Positions 29,983 through 40,050 of a stretch of DNA of 49,219 nucleotides are shown here, piece after piece. Position numbers and translations under genes: made by a program. Each line of letters begins with the position of its first letter. Within the stretch, counting starts at the first letter, position 1. This stretch comes from Candidatus Eiseniibacteriota bacterium. Its GTDB lineage: Bacteria; Eisenbacteria; RBG-16-71-46. Location: positions 1 to 49,219 of the forward strand of contig JACOSV010000019.1 of assembly GCA_016178725.1 (NCBI GenBank), in the 5' to 3' direction. Under the pieces are notes generated by a model that was not told where the DNA came from, did not search any database, and saw nothing but the letters and a program-made list of their open reading frames with translations.

Positions 29983-32133
29983 ATGACGCCGACCCGCACC
30001 GTCGCCCCGGGCGATCGCGAGCAGGCGCTGCGGCGCGAGCTGCAGCAGGCGTACGAGGCGCTGACCGAGATCACGAGCCGGCTGCTGCTCGCGAACGAGG
30101 TGGCCGAGGCGGCGCTCTCCGGTGAGGATCGCGCCACGATCGCGGCGCGCTTCCTGACCACCGCGGCGCGCGGGCTCGAGGTGCGGCGCGCGGCGCTGTT
30201 CTTCGCCGAAGGCGGCGCGTTCTCGGTCGGCGCGACGCACGGGCTTTCGTCCGAGGCCGCGGAGGCGCTCGGCGAAAACGAGGGCGACCTCGACGCATGT
30301 CAGCGCGCGATGGACGGCGGCGCGCCGCACGTCGTGGATCCCGAGATGCTGGCGCCCGACGCGCTCGAGGCGATCGCCGCCGCGCCGGGCGAGAACGGCG
30401 AGGGCGTCACGGAAGAGACCGGCGATGACGAGGACGCCGCGGACGAGGAGGCGGAAGAAGTCGAAGAGGGCGACGCGGGCGACGCCGAGGCGGAGGACGA
30501 AGAGGACGCCGAGGCGTCCGAAGGCGCCGAAGGGGGCGAGACCGAGGCCGAAGACGACGAGGCCGCGGAGCCCGGCGCGCCCTCGTTCGCGATCTATCTG
30601 CCGATGCGGCTCGAAGAGGAGCCGATCGGCGTGCTGGCGCTCGGCGAGCGCGCCGGCAACCTGCTCTTCCGCCACGAGGACCTGCTCTTCGTCCAGTACC
30701 TGCTGCGCCAGTTCGCGCTCACGCTCCACCGCAGCACGCTGATCGAGGAGGTGCAGGAGCGGCTCGAGGAACAGAGCGCGCTGCTCAAGGTGAGCCGCGA
30801 GATCACGTCGACGCTCGACCTCGACGCCGTGCTCCGCTCGGTGGTCAACACCGCCGCGGTCGTGGTCGAGAACGATCGCGCCGAGATCGCGCTGCTCAAG
30901 GGCCCGCGCCTCGTGCTCAAGACGGTCTCGGGCATGACGCGCCTCGACCCCGACCAGACCGAGCTCTTCAAGCTCACCGCGCCGCTCGAATACCTGCGCG
31001 CGCACCCGTACCGCCTGCACATCGCGGCCGGCGATCTCGAGGGCGCGCCGCGCGCCGCCGAGGAGGTGTTCGGCGGGTACTTCTCGGGGCAGCAGATGCG
31101 CAGCTTCATGGCCCTGCCGCTCGCCGACGAGCAGAGCGTCCTCGGCTTCCTGTGTCTCGAATCGCGGCAGGAGACCTGGAGTCTCGAGCCGGCCGAGGGC
31201 GACACATTGAGCATCCTCGCCGCGCAGGCGACGGTCGCGATCCGCAACGCCACGCTCTACTCCGAGATCCCGCTGCGCGGGATGTCGCTCCCGGTCTCGC
31301 GCATCCGCTCGCGCGTCGCCGATCTCGGCCGGCGCGGGCGGATCGCCGCCGCTGCCCTTGCGGTCGCGGCGCTCGCGGGGCTGGTGCTGCCCATCATCCC
31401 CGAGCGGACGGGCGGCGCCGCCGAGGTGCGGCCGCTGCGTTTCCAGGGCGCGCGCGCGGTCACCGAGGGCGTCGTGGCGCGGACGCTGGTGCAGGGCGGT
31501 GAAGAGGTCGCGGCCGGGCAGCCGCTCGCCGTGGTCGAAGACTTCGATCTCGCCGGACGCGTCGCCGACCTCACATCGCGGCTCGAGGTCGCGCGGCGCG
31601 ACGTTGCGTCGGCGCGGCTCGCGGGCGACGTCGCGCGCTGGCGCGCGGCCGAGCTGCGTGTCCAGGGGCTCGCGGCCTCGCTCGAGATCGAGCAGCGGCG
31701 CGCCCGGGGCCAGACGCTGGTCGCCCCGTTCGCAGGCCAGGTGCTCGAGCTGGATCTGGCGCAGCGCGTCGGCCAGCACCTCGACGCCGGACAGAGCTTC
31801 TGCACCATCGCGGCGCTCAACACCATGGCGGTGGACTTCGACGTGCCCGAGGAGCGGGTCGGCCGCGTGCGCGTCGGCGATCCGGTCGCGGTCAAGGTCA
31901 TGACGTTTCCGACCCGCGCGTTCCGCGGCCGCGTCGCTGAGGTCGGCTGGAACGGCCACCGCGACGCGCACGGCCGCACCCACTTCACCGTCCGCGCGCA
32001 AATCGACAACGCGGGACGAATGCTGCGGCCGGGGATGACGGGGATCGCGAAGGCCTCGATCGGGCTTCGCCCCGGCGGCCTGCTGCTGCTCGACCCGCTC
32101 GCACGCGCGATCCAGATGGCCTGGCCCTGGTGA
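29983..32133 (+). CDS. GAF-GAF-TM-HlyD fusion protein
   Basis: 716 residues starting 2 bases after the M50 gene. A coiled coil (about 10-40) leads into a first GAF-like domain. Between residues about 136 and 198 it carries a very acidic low-complexity insert (runs of EE, DED, EEVEEG), and it resumes at FAIYLPMRLEEEPIGVLALGE. A second GAF domain spans about 270-430 (SALLKVSREITSTLDLDAVLRS ... MALPLADEQSVLGFLCLES). One TM helix at about 452-470 then leads to a periplasmic HlyD-like region (RTLVQGGEEVAAGQPLAVVED ... RGQTLVAPFAGQVLELDLAQRVGQHLDAGQSF). It therefore joins cytoplasmic ligand sensing to a periplasmic adaptor. It ends the operon; structured DNA and the peptide gene follow. Confidence 0.87.
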   Translation: MTPTRTVAPGDREQALRRELQQAYEALTEITSRLLLANEVAEAALSGEDRATIAARFLTTAARGLEVRRAALFFAEGGAFSVGATHGLSSEAAEALGENEGDLDACQRAMDGGAPHVVDPEMLAPDALEAIAAAPGENGEGVTEETGDDEDAADEEAEEVEEGDAGDAEAEDEEDAEASEGAEGGETEAEDDEAAEPGAPSFAIYLPMRLEEEPIGVLALGERAGNLLFRHEDLLFVQYLLRQFALTLHRSTLIEEVQERLEEQSALLKVSREITSTLDLDAVLRSVVNTAAVVVENDRAEIALLKGPRLVLKTVSGMTRLDPDQTELFKLTAPLEYLRAHPYRLHIAAGDLEGAPRAAEEVFGGYFSGQQMRSFMALPLADEQSVLGFLCLESRQETWSLEPAEGDTLSILAAQATVAIRNATLYSEIPLRGMSLPVSRIRSRVADLGRRGRIAAAALAVAALAGLVLPIIPERTGGAAEVRPLRFQGARAVTEGVVARTLVQGGEEVAAGQPLAVVEDFDLAGRVADLTSRLEVARRDVASARLAGDVARWRAAELRVQGLAASLEIEQRRARGQTLVAPFAGQVLELDLAQRVGQHLDAGQSFCTIAALNTMAVDFDVPEERVGRVRVGDPVAVKVMTFPTRAFRGRVAEVGWNGHRDAHGRTHFTVRAQIDNAGRMLRPGMTGIAKASIGLRPGGLLLLDPLARAIQMAWPW

Positions 32134-32142
32134 CGGTCAGCC

Positions 32143-32200
32143 TTCCGACAACCCGGGTCGGGAACCGCAGCGGTCCTCCGCATTCGCTGCGGAGTTCGGC
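32143..32200 (+). promoter_or_regulatory. Overlapping hairpins between the operon and the peptide gene
   Basis: ttccgac (32143-32149) can pair with gtcgggaa (32157-32164). Further on, cgcagcg (32166-32172) with cgctgcg (32185-32191) and ctccgca (32076+100 to +106, i.e. 32176-32182) with tgcggag (32188-32194) are mutually exclusive. This could be an operon end or an attenuator-like switch; there is no U-tract. Confidence 0.35.
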
Positions 32201-32390
32201 AGGAGCGGCGGAAGGCGGTTCGCGGTAGGCGGACCCGGACGGCGATGCTAACGTGTTGCGGTCGTGGTCGCGCGGCGCCCAAGCGCCAGGCATGGAGGCG
32301 AACGGCACGGCGGATGCTGTGTCGATGATGCAGCAGCCGAGCAACGAAGCAGGAAGCGACCACCGCAGTATCGACGAGGAGGAGACACAA

Positions 32391-32531
32391 ATGGCAGCGA
32401 AGAAGACGACCCGTTCGAAGGCTCGCAAGACCGTGTCGCGGGCGAAGGCCACGAAGAAGACGTCGGCTCGCAGCGCGCGCAAGGCCCCGCGCGGCGGCAC
32501 GTTCCCCCCGCAGGCGATCGAGATCTTCTGA
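32391..32531 (+). CDS. 46-residue basic peptide with Gly-Gly and hydrophobic C-terminus; candidate exported or RiPP-like peptide
   Basis: The ATG follows a strong Shine-Dalgarno (GGAGGAG, about 8 bases upstream). Residues 1-34 are Lys/Arg/Ala/Thr/Ser-rich (14 basic, no acidic residues). Residues 35-36 are Gly-Gly, and the final ten residues are TFPPQAIEIF. It is followed by an excellent terminator, so it is surely expressed. Two readings are open: a leader-core peptide cut after GG and handled by the upstream M50/HlyD proteins, or a small histone H1-like nucleic-acid-binding protein with an unusual tail. The well-ordered C-terminal decapeptide and the location favour looking at the first. I recognise no family. 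Confidence 0.75.
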   Translation: MAAKKTTRSKARKTVSRAKATKKTSARSARKAPRGGTFPPQAIEIF

Positions 32532-32552
32532 TCCTCGCCTGCAGGCCGTAAC

Positions 32553-32590
32553 GCGAGAAGCCCCGACTTCGGTCGGGGCTTCTCGCTTTT
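32553..32590 (+). terminator. Strong intrinsic terminator after the peptide gene
   Basis: A perfect 15-bp stem, gcgagaagccccgac (32553-32567) with gtcggggcttctcgc (32572-32586), is capped by a TTCG tetraloop and followed by TTTT (32587-32590). It may also serve the convergent sigma-54 activator gene that ends at 32643. Confidence 0.92.
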
Positions 32591-32642
32591 CCGTCGTGAC
32601 GCGGGCGCGCGCGCCGGCGCGCAACGGCCGCGCGGCGGCGCG

Positions 32643-34469
<1,827 letters not shown>

Positions 34470-34572
34470 CCACGACCTCCCGGCGCGCGCGCATGCCACG
34501 CCGCGCAGCGCGCCACGCGGGAAACGTTAGCAGAGCGCTCGCGGTCGGCGTTAGCGCTCTCGCGCCACGGGG

Positions 34573-35589
34573 TCAGGGGGCGAGGGCGGCGGCGAGGAGG
34601 GGGAGGCTCGTCTCGTAGCGGTAGCCGACGTTCATGTGTCCGTCGTCGAACTCCTCGGCGCGATACGGGACCGTGAGGGCATCCAGCGTCCGGCGCATCT
34701 GGCGCAGGCCGTGGTGGAGGTGGAACTCGTCCCGCGTGCCGCAGTCGAGGTAGAGGAGCCGGAGCGACGCCAGCGCGTCGCGGTGGCGGCCCGCCATCCG
34801 CAGGGGATCGTGCTCGAGCCACCGCGCCCAGACCTGGTCGCGGAACGCGCCGGTCTCGAGGTCGCACGGCAGATCGATCCCGAGCGGCGCGGCCGGGTTC
34901 GGCGAGTACGCCGCCGCCATCGCGAGGATGTTGAGCGCCTCGAGGTCCTCGTGCTTCTTGTGCGGCGCCGACTCGAACGCCGCGAGCCATGCCGTGAGCC
35001 CGCCGCCCTGCTGGAGGCGGGTGCAGAACTTCGGGATGTCGCCGCGGTAGCAGTAGTCGAACAGCATGTCGCCGCTGTGGCACGCGACGGCGCCGAAGAC
35101 GTCGGCGTGCGTCATGCCGTGCACCAGCGCGCCGTAGCCGCCCGACGACTTGCCGGCGACGCCACGATGGTCGCGCGCGGCGAGCGTGCGGTAGCGGGAG
35201 TCGATCCACGGCACGAGCTCGGCGACGAGGTGCGTTGCGTAGCGGCCGGTCGCCGTCGAGTCGAGATACTGCGATCCGCCGTAGCGCGTCGCGCAGTCGG
35301 GCATGACGAGGATGGCCTCGCGCGCCCCCGCGGCGTTCAGCGCGTCCATCCGCTGATCGAGCGGCGGCGCCCACAGGTTGTCGTTGAGCAGCATGCGCCC
35401 GCGCCCGGTGAAGCCGGAGAGGACGTAGATCACCGGATAGCGCCGCGTCGTTGCGTCGTAGCCGGGCGGCAGGTAGACGGGGACCGTGCGCGTCGCGGGA
35501 TCGCCCGCCGCGTTGCCGGCCAGCACGTCGCTCTCGATCACGTCCATCACCACGCGGCCGCGCCGCATCCCGCCTCCTCGCGCGTCCAT
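34573..35589 (-). CDS. Esterase D/feruloyl-esterase-like alpha/beta hydrolase
   Basis: 338 residues from the ATG at 35589, which shares one base with the upstream stop (TGATG). A second ATG at 35568 follows GAGGAGGCGGG and may be the true start. It is of the PF00756 esterase type: TVPVYLPPGYDATTRRYPVIYVLSGF, nucleophile GKSSGGYGAL, an Asp in LYLDCGTRDEF and a catalytic His in DDGHMNVGYRYE. No signal peptide, so cytoplasmic. The natural ester is unknown; formylglutathione-hydrolase-like or acyl-sugar activity is possible. It is coupled to the upstream GT-C-like membrane protein, hinting at removal or trimming of acyl or glycan groups. Confidence 0.87.
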   Translation of the reverse strand: MDARGGGMRRGRVVMDVIESDVLAGNAAGDPATRTVPVYLPPGYDATTRRYPVIYVLSGFTGRGRMLLNDNLWAPPLDQRMDALNAAGAREAILVMPDCATRYGGSQYLDSTATGRYATHLVAELVPWIDSRYRTLAARDHRGVAGKSSGGYGALVHGMTHADVFGAVACHSGDMLFDYCYRGDIPKFCTRLQQGGGLTAWLAAFESAPHKKHEDLEALNILAMAAAYSPNPAAPLGIDLPCDLETGAFRDQVWARWLEHDPLRMAGRHRDALASLRLLYLDCGTRDEFHLHHGLRQMRRTLDALTVPYRAEEFDDGHMNVGYRYETSLPLLAAALAP

Positions 35590-37628
35590 CAGAACTCCAC
35601 CACCGTCGCGCCCTCGTTCGAGCGCTGATCGAGCACGCGCCGCGCCGCGAGCATCTCGGGGCTCTTCCTCCAGCCGGGGTCCATCCGCTCCATGATCGTG
35701 AACTCGCGCCGCGCCGCGTCGTCGAGCCGCACCGCGACCAGCCCCGCGATGAGATCGCGCCGCGCGCCGATGTCGCGCGGATCGAGCCGCAGCGAGACCT
35801 GGAGCTCCATCAGCGCGTATTTCAGCTGCACGCGCTCGAGCAGCCGGCCGAGCGCCGTATGCGCCTCGGGCCGTCCGATGCCGGCGCGCACCGCGTCGAA
35901 CAGCCGGCGCCGCGCCGTCACCGTGTCGTGCGCCACGACCGCGGCGCTCGCCTCGGCGAGGTGGCGATGATACGCGGCCGTGTCATCCATCGCGCCGAAC
36001 GCCTTCCACGCCGCTTCGGCCGCGGGCCGCCGGCCGCGCTCGAGCTCGGCCCAGCCGAGCCAGTAGAGGTGGTCGGTGCGCCCCTCGCCCTCGGCGAGTC
36101 CGCGGCGGAACGCGTGCGCCGCGCCGGCCGGCTCGCCGAACAGCATGAGGTCCGATCCCACCTGGAACCACGGCGCGTCCGAGCCGCGGTAGAGCTCGCG
36201 GAACGCGACGCCGTCCCAGTAGAGGAAGCGGCACGGATGGTCGCCCGCCGTCGAGTCGGAGAACTGTGAATAGAAGTAGGACGCGAGCGTCGGGTCGCGA
36301 TAGCGCTCGCGGATCGCCGCGCCGTTGCCCATCTGGAATCCCGCCCACGGCGGCAGCGTCGCGAAGAAGAAACGCGTGCCGTGCGCGGGCCTGGGCGCGA
36401 TGCGCTCGAGCTCCAGGCCGAGCGAGTCGTTGAGCGCCGCGCCGCGCTCGAAGTACGACGCCATCAAGTGCGACGTCCAGCCCCACGGGCGGTTGACGAC
36501 CGCGAACGCCCGCGTGTGGCCGATGCCCGCGTGCCACCAGAGGAGCGCCGCGGTCAGGAGCACCCAGCCCCAGCGGTCGATGCGCCGGCACGCGAGCCCG
36601 ACCAATATGGCGCCGCCGACCGCGGCGAGCGTGTAGTAGTAGGCGCTCCAGGTATGGGCCACCGGTGCGGCGGGGAGCGAGAAGAGCACCGTCCATCCCG
36701 CCGCGAATGAAACGATCGTCCGCGGTGTCGCGGTCGAGGCGCGCCCTGCGGCGCCGCCGATCCACAACGCGAGCGCCGCGAGCAGAATGAGCGGCACGAG
36801 CGCCGGGCTGTTCTCGGCAAGCCCACGCAGGAATCCCGACGGATGATCGAGGCCGATCAGGCTCTGGATTCCGTGGACGACGGCCGCCGCGAACCATTCC
36901 GGGGTCACGTGAATCCCGGCACGGTCGAACGCGTGATCGCGCGCACGCACGACGAGCTCCAGCACGAGCCACGCGATGCCGATCGCGACGAACGGCGCGA
37001 GCCGGTGGGCGATCGATCGCCCGCCGCGCGCGGCGACGGGATCGCGCGCCGTGCCCCCGGCGGGCAGCCCGAGCGCGAGCCAGAGCGCGAGTGCGGCGGG
37101 GAGGGGGAACGCGACCTCCTTGCTCGCGATCGCGCCGAGGTAGGCGGCGCACGCCCAGCCGTCGCGGCCGCGGCGGAAGAGCGCGAGCCCGCCGAGCGAG
37201 AGCGCCAGCGCCAGCAGATCCTGGCTGCACGAGACCCAGATCAGGTTCACGCGCTGGAACGGGATCAGCGCGAAGTAGAGCGCGCCGGCCAGCGCGCCCG
37301 GCCACGGGACCAGCACGATCAAGACGTCGAGGAGCAGGGCGAGCGAGACGGCGAACAACGCCGCGTTCACGAGGTGGAACGCGAGCGGCGCGTGCCCGGC
37401 GAGCGGCGTCAGCAGCGCGAAGTAGATCTGGCGCGAGAGCGGCCGGTAGTAGTTGCCGAGGGCGCCGAGGTGGGCGAGCGAGGGGAGGAACGGCTGCCGC
37501 GCCTGCTCGAGGAACAGATGGTCGTCGTTCAGGAATCCGGTGCGCAGGGCGTCGGCGTAGAGCGCGCCGAGCCCGGCCAGGGCGACGAGCGGCGCCGACC
37601 ACCGGGGCCACTTCTCTGCGGGCGTCAT
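35589..37628 (-). CDS. GT-C fold glycosyltransferase-like (TMTC-like) membrane protein with TPR-type C-terminus
   Basis: 679 residues. About ten hydrophobic helices occupy residues 10-400, followed by a soluble alpha-helical, TPR-like tail (LYWLGWAELERGRRPAAEAAWKAF, HTALGRLLERVQLKYALMELQVSLRLDP). The first periplasmic loop has the acidic pair NDDHLF, then YYRPLSRQIYF and ASKEVAFPLPAAL. These recall the DD/E and 'YRPLT' and 'CKE' motifs of TMTC and other lipid-linked-sugar transferases. It would transfer a sugar from a polyprenyl carrier to a protein or lipid. The acceptor is unknown, but secreted Ser/Thr-rich proteins are encoded in the same window. Confidence 0.75.
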   Translation of the reverse strand: MTPAEKWPRWSAPLVALAGLGALYADALRTGFLNDDHLFLEQARQPFLPSLAHLGALGNYYRPLSRQIYFALLTPLAGHAPLAFHLVNAALFAVSLALLLDVLIVLVPWPGALAGALYFALIPFQRVNLIWVSCSQDLLALALSLGGLALFRRGRDGWACAAYLGAIASKEVAFPLPAALALWLALGLPAGGTARDPVAARGGRSIAHRLAPFVAIGIAWLVLELVVRARDHAFDRAGIHVTPEWFAAAVVHGIQSLIGLDHPSGFLRGLAENSPALVPLILLAALALWIGGAAGRASTATPRTIVSFAAGWTVLFSLPAAPVAHTWSAYYYTLAAVGGAILVGLACRRIDRWGWVLLTAALLWWHAGIGHTRAFAVVNRPWGWTSHLMASYFERGAALNDSLGLELERIAPRPAHGTRFFFATLPPWAGFQMGNGAAIRERYRDPTLASYFYSQFSDSTAGDHPCRFLYWDGVAFRELYRGSDAPWFQVGSDLMLFGEPAGAAHAFRRGLAEGEGRTDHLYWLGWAELERGRRPAAEAAWKAFGAMDDTAAYHRHLAEASAAVVAHDTVTARRRLFDAVRAGIGRPEAHTALGRLLERVQLKYALMELQVSLRLDPRDIGARRDLIAGLVAVRLDDAARREFTIMERMDPGWRKSPEMLAARRVLDQRSNEGATVVEF

Positions 37629-37809
37629 GGGCGGCGCAATCTAGCAGGGGGCCGGATCGTGCGGCCACCGCCGCGGCCGCGGCATGCCGGGTCGCGGAAC
37701 GCCGGCAGGGCCGGCGCGGCCCGGGAGAACGGCCTCAAGTGCCGTGGGGCGGTCGGCCGATACCTCCCGGGAGCCCGAGGGAACGGGGCCGATTCCACGC
37801 AGGGAGCGA

Positions 37810-39366
37810 ATGATGTCCTCCAAGACCGCACCCAACCTCGAACGTCTCAACCGCCGCGCCTGGTCGCTGTGGGCGTTGATGTTCGCGGTCGTCCTCGCGC
37901 TGACCGCGACTGTCCCCGCGCTCTACCTGCCCATGCTCGAGATGCTGGGCGGCGAGGACCAGGCCGACCTCTGGGTGCGCAACGGCTACACCGCCGGCAT
38001 CGGTCTCTCCGGTCTGGTGCTGATCTTCTGCTTCTACACGATCCTCAAGCAGCGCGAGCTGAACCGCCTGCGCGACACGCTGGTCGCGGACGAGCGCGAC
38101 CTGCAGGACGCGCGCACGCGGCTCTCCGAGATGTCGGCGCTGTTCCAGCTCTCGACCACGCTCAACCTGCAGCTCCAGCTCGGCGCGATCCTCGAGATCA
38201 TCGTGCGCCGCGTCATCGCGACGCTCAAGGCGCAGCAGGCGTCGATCATGATCTACAACCCCGAGACCGGGCTGCTCGAGACGCGCGCGAGCTACGGGCT
38301 CGAATCCGAGTTCGCCCGTAACGCCAAGGCGCGCGTCGGCCAGGGCATCGCCGGCTGGGTGGCGCAGCAGCAGCAGGCGGTGATGCTCGGCCCCGATGCG
38401 CCGAACGCGGAGATGGGCCAGCACTACAAGCGCAACCGCAACATCACGTCGGCGCTCTCGCTGCCGCTGCGCGTCGGCGACCGCTGCGTCGGCGTGCTGA
38501 ACGTCAACCGCATCAACCATCCCGACACGTTCCGCGAGCACCATCGCGACATGCTGCGGCTGTTCGCCGAGCACGTCGGCACCGTGGTGGATCGCGCCGA
38601 GCTGATGGATCGCCTCGGCGAACGCAACCGCGAGCTCGAGGCCAGCGTCGAACGTCTGAACGAAACCAACCGACTCAAGGACGTGTTCCTCGCCACCGCC
38701 AGTCACGAGCTCAAGACGCCGCTCACCGCGGTGATCGCGCACGGCGGCACGCTCTCGGTCGAGCAGCGCGGCGAGTTCCTGGGCCGTCTGCAGAGCGAGG
38801 CGCAGCGCCTGCTGGCGCTGATCGAGGACATCCTCGACCTCTCGCGCCTCGAGACCGGCAAGCTGACGCTGCGGCGCGAGCCGCTGACGCTCAACGCGGT
38901 CGTCGCGGCCGCGGTCGAGACGGCGCGCGCGACCGCCAACAAGCACGGCATCGCGATCGAGGTCGCGCTCGAGGACGGTCTGCCGGAGATCGAGATCGAC
39001 GAGGTCAAGATGCGGCAGGTGCTGGTCAACCTGCTGGTCAACGCGATCAAGTTCAGCCCCGAGAAGGGCGCGGTGTCGGTGCGCACGCGCCGCGACGCCG
39101 ATTTCCTGGTCGTCGAAGTGGCCGACAAGGGACCGGGCATCCGGCCCGAGGAAGCGGCGCACATCTTCGAGCTGTTCGGCCAGGGCCTGCGGCAGCACGA
39201 CGGCAAGACGAGCGGGCTCGGCATCGGGCTCCACCTCGTGAAGCGCATCACCGAGCTCCACGGCGGGCACGTCGGCGTCAACGCCGGGCCGGGCGGCGGC
39301 AGCACGTTCTGGGTGCGCCTGCCGGCCAACGCCGCCAGCGCCGAGCCGATTCGCAAGGCGGCGTAG
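37810..39366 (+). CDS. Membrane histidine kinase (TM-GAF-HisKA-HATPase)
   Basis: 518 residues from the ATG at 37810 (AGGGAGCGA upstream; the open frame from 37684 lacks support). Two TM helices (about 20-42 and 60-78) are followed by a coiled coil and a GAF domain (about 115-255: LFQLSTTLNLQLQLGAILEIIV ... GQGIAGWVAQQQQAVML ... SLPLRVGDRCVGVLNVNR). HisKA follows with the phospho-acceptor H299 in ASHELKTPLTAV, and HATPase_c with NLLVNAIKFSPE, DKGPGIRPEEAAHIFELFGQG and GLGIGLHLVKRI. No response regulator is adjacent. The two downstream genes form a sigma/FecR pair 69 bases away, so a functional tie is possible but unproven. Confidence 0.94.
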   Translation: MMSSKTAPNLERLNRRAWSLWALMFAVVLALTATVPALYLPMLEMLGGEDQADLWVRNGYTAGIGLSGLVLIFCFYTILKQRELNRLRDTLVADERDLQDARTRLSEMSALFQLSTTLNLQLQLGAILEIIVRRVIATLKAQQASIMIYNPETGLLETRASYGLESEFARNAKARVGQGIAGWVAQQQQAVMLGPDAPNAEMGQHYKRNRNITSALSLPLRVGDRCVGVLNVNRINHPDTFREHHRDMLRLFAEHVGTVVDRAELMDRLGERNRELEASVERLNETNRLKDVFLATASHELKTPLTAVIAHGGTLSVEQRGEFLGRLQSEAQRLLALIEDILDLSRLETGKLTLRREPLTLNAVVAAAVETARATANKHGIAIEVALEDGLPEIEIDEVKMRQVLVNLLVNAIKFSPEKGAVSVRTRRDADFLVVEVADKGPGIRPEEAAHIFELFGQGLRQHDGKTSGLGIGLHLVKRITELHGGHVGVNAGPGGGSTFWVRLPANAASAEPIRKAA

Positions 39367-39390
39367 CCCCCGGACGTTCGCACCGACCGA

Positions 39391-39408
39391 CTGCGGCGCC
39401 CGCCGCAG
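39391..39408 (+). terminator. Hairpin after the histidine kinase gene
   Basis: ctgcggcg and cgccgcag face each other around two bases, giving an effective 7-bp stem with a 4-base loop. There is no U-tract, so it could be a weak or Rho-assisted terminator. Confidence 0.3.
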
Positions 39409-39435
39409 CACCGAGGGCCGTGCGATACTCGGCCC

Positions 39436-40050
39436 GTGAGCGAAAGTCCGACACAGACGGCCGCGGGTTTCGTATCGGAAGACGTGGGGCCGTCGACCGC
39501 CGCCGAGCTGCAGCGCGTCCGCGCCCGCGACCCCGAAGCGCTCGGGGCGTTCTTCGAGCGCTACTTCGACCGCGTTTACGGACTGGTCCATCGCCTGGTC
39601 GGCGACCGTGCGCAGGCCGAAGACATCACGCAGGAGGTCTTCATCAAGGTGCATCGCGCCGCCCATCGCCTCGATCCCGCGCGCGATCCCGGACCCTGGC
39701 TCATGACGATCGCCCACAACGCCTGCCGCGATCTGTGGCGCTCGAACGCGTACAAGCTCGCGCGCCGGGCGGCGTCGCTCGACGGCGACTCGCCGCTCGC
39801 GGCGACGCTGACGCGCGGCGGCAACGAGCCCGAGCGCGACATGATCGCCGCCGAGCGCGAGCGGCGCGTGCAGGAGGCGCTCGCGCGATTGCCGGAGCCG
39901 CTCCGTGTCGCGATCGTCATGCACGACTACGAAGGGCTCGGCCACGAGGCGATCGCCGCCGCGACCGGCATCGGCCACGCCGCCGCGCGCAAGCGTTACT
40001 CGCGCGCGCTCGCGGCGCTGGCGAAGGATCTGAAGGGAGTGCCGTTGTGA
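39436..40050 (+). CDS. ECF-type RNA polymerase sigma factor
   Basis: 204 residues from a GTG. Sigma region 2 (about 22-95) contains LGAFFERYFDRVYGLVHRLVGDRAQAEDITQEVFIKVHR. Region 4 (about 138-198) contains EALARLPEPLRVAIVMHDYEGLGHEAIAAATGIGHAAARKRYSRALAALAKDL. No region 1 or 3, as expected of group IV sigma factors. The stop overlaps the next gene as GTGA, so it is translated together with its putative FecR-type regulator. Confidence 0.95.
   Translation: MSESPTQTAAGFVSEDVGPSTAAELQRVRARDPEALGAFFERYFDRVYGLVHRLVGDRAQAEDITQEVFIKVHRAAHRLDPARDPGPWLMTIAHNACRDLWRSNAYKLARRAASLDGDSPLAATLTRGGNEPERDMIAAERERRVQEALARLPEPLRVAIVMHDYEGLGHEAIAAATGIGHAAARKRYSRALAALAKDLKGVPL

Noticed and set aside
27467-32001. 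Very long minus-strand frames opposite the M50 and GAF-HlyD genes
   Set aside because: Same antisense composition effect; the plus-strand genes have complete domain motifs.
32134-32390. Sigma-54 site directly upstream of the peptide gene
   Set aside because: The TTGCG near 32256 has no TGG at the required distance, so only the 26652 site meets the consensus.
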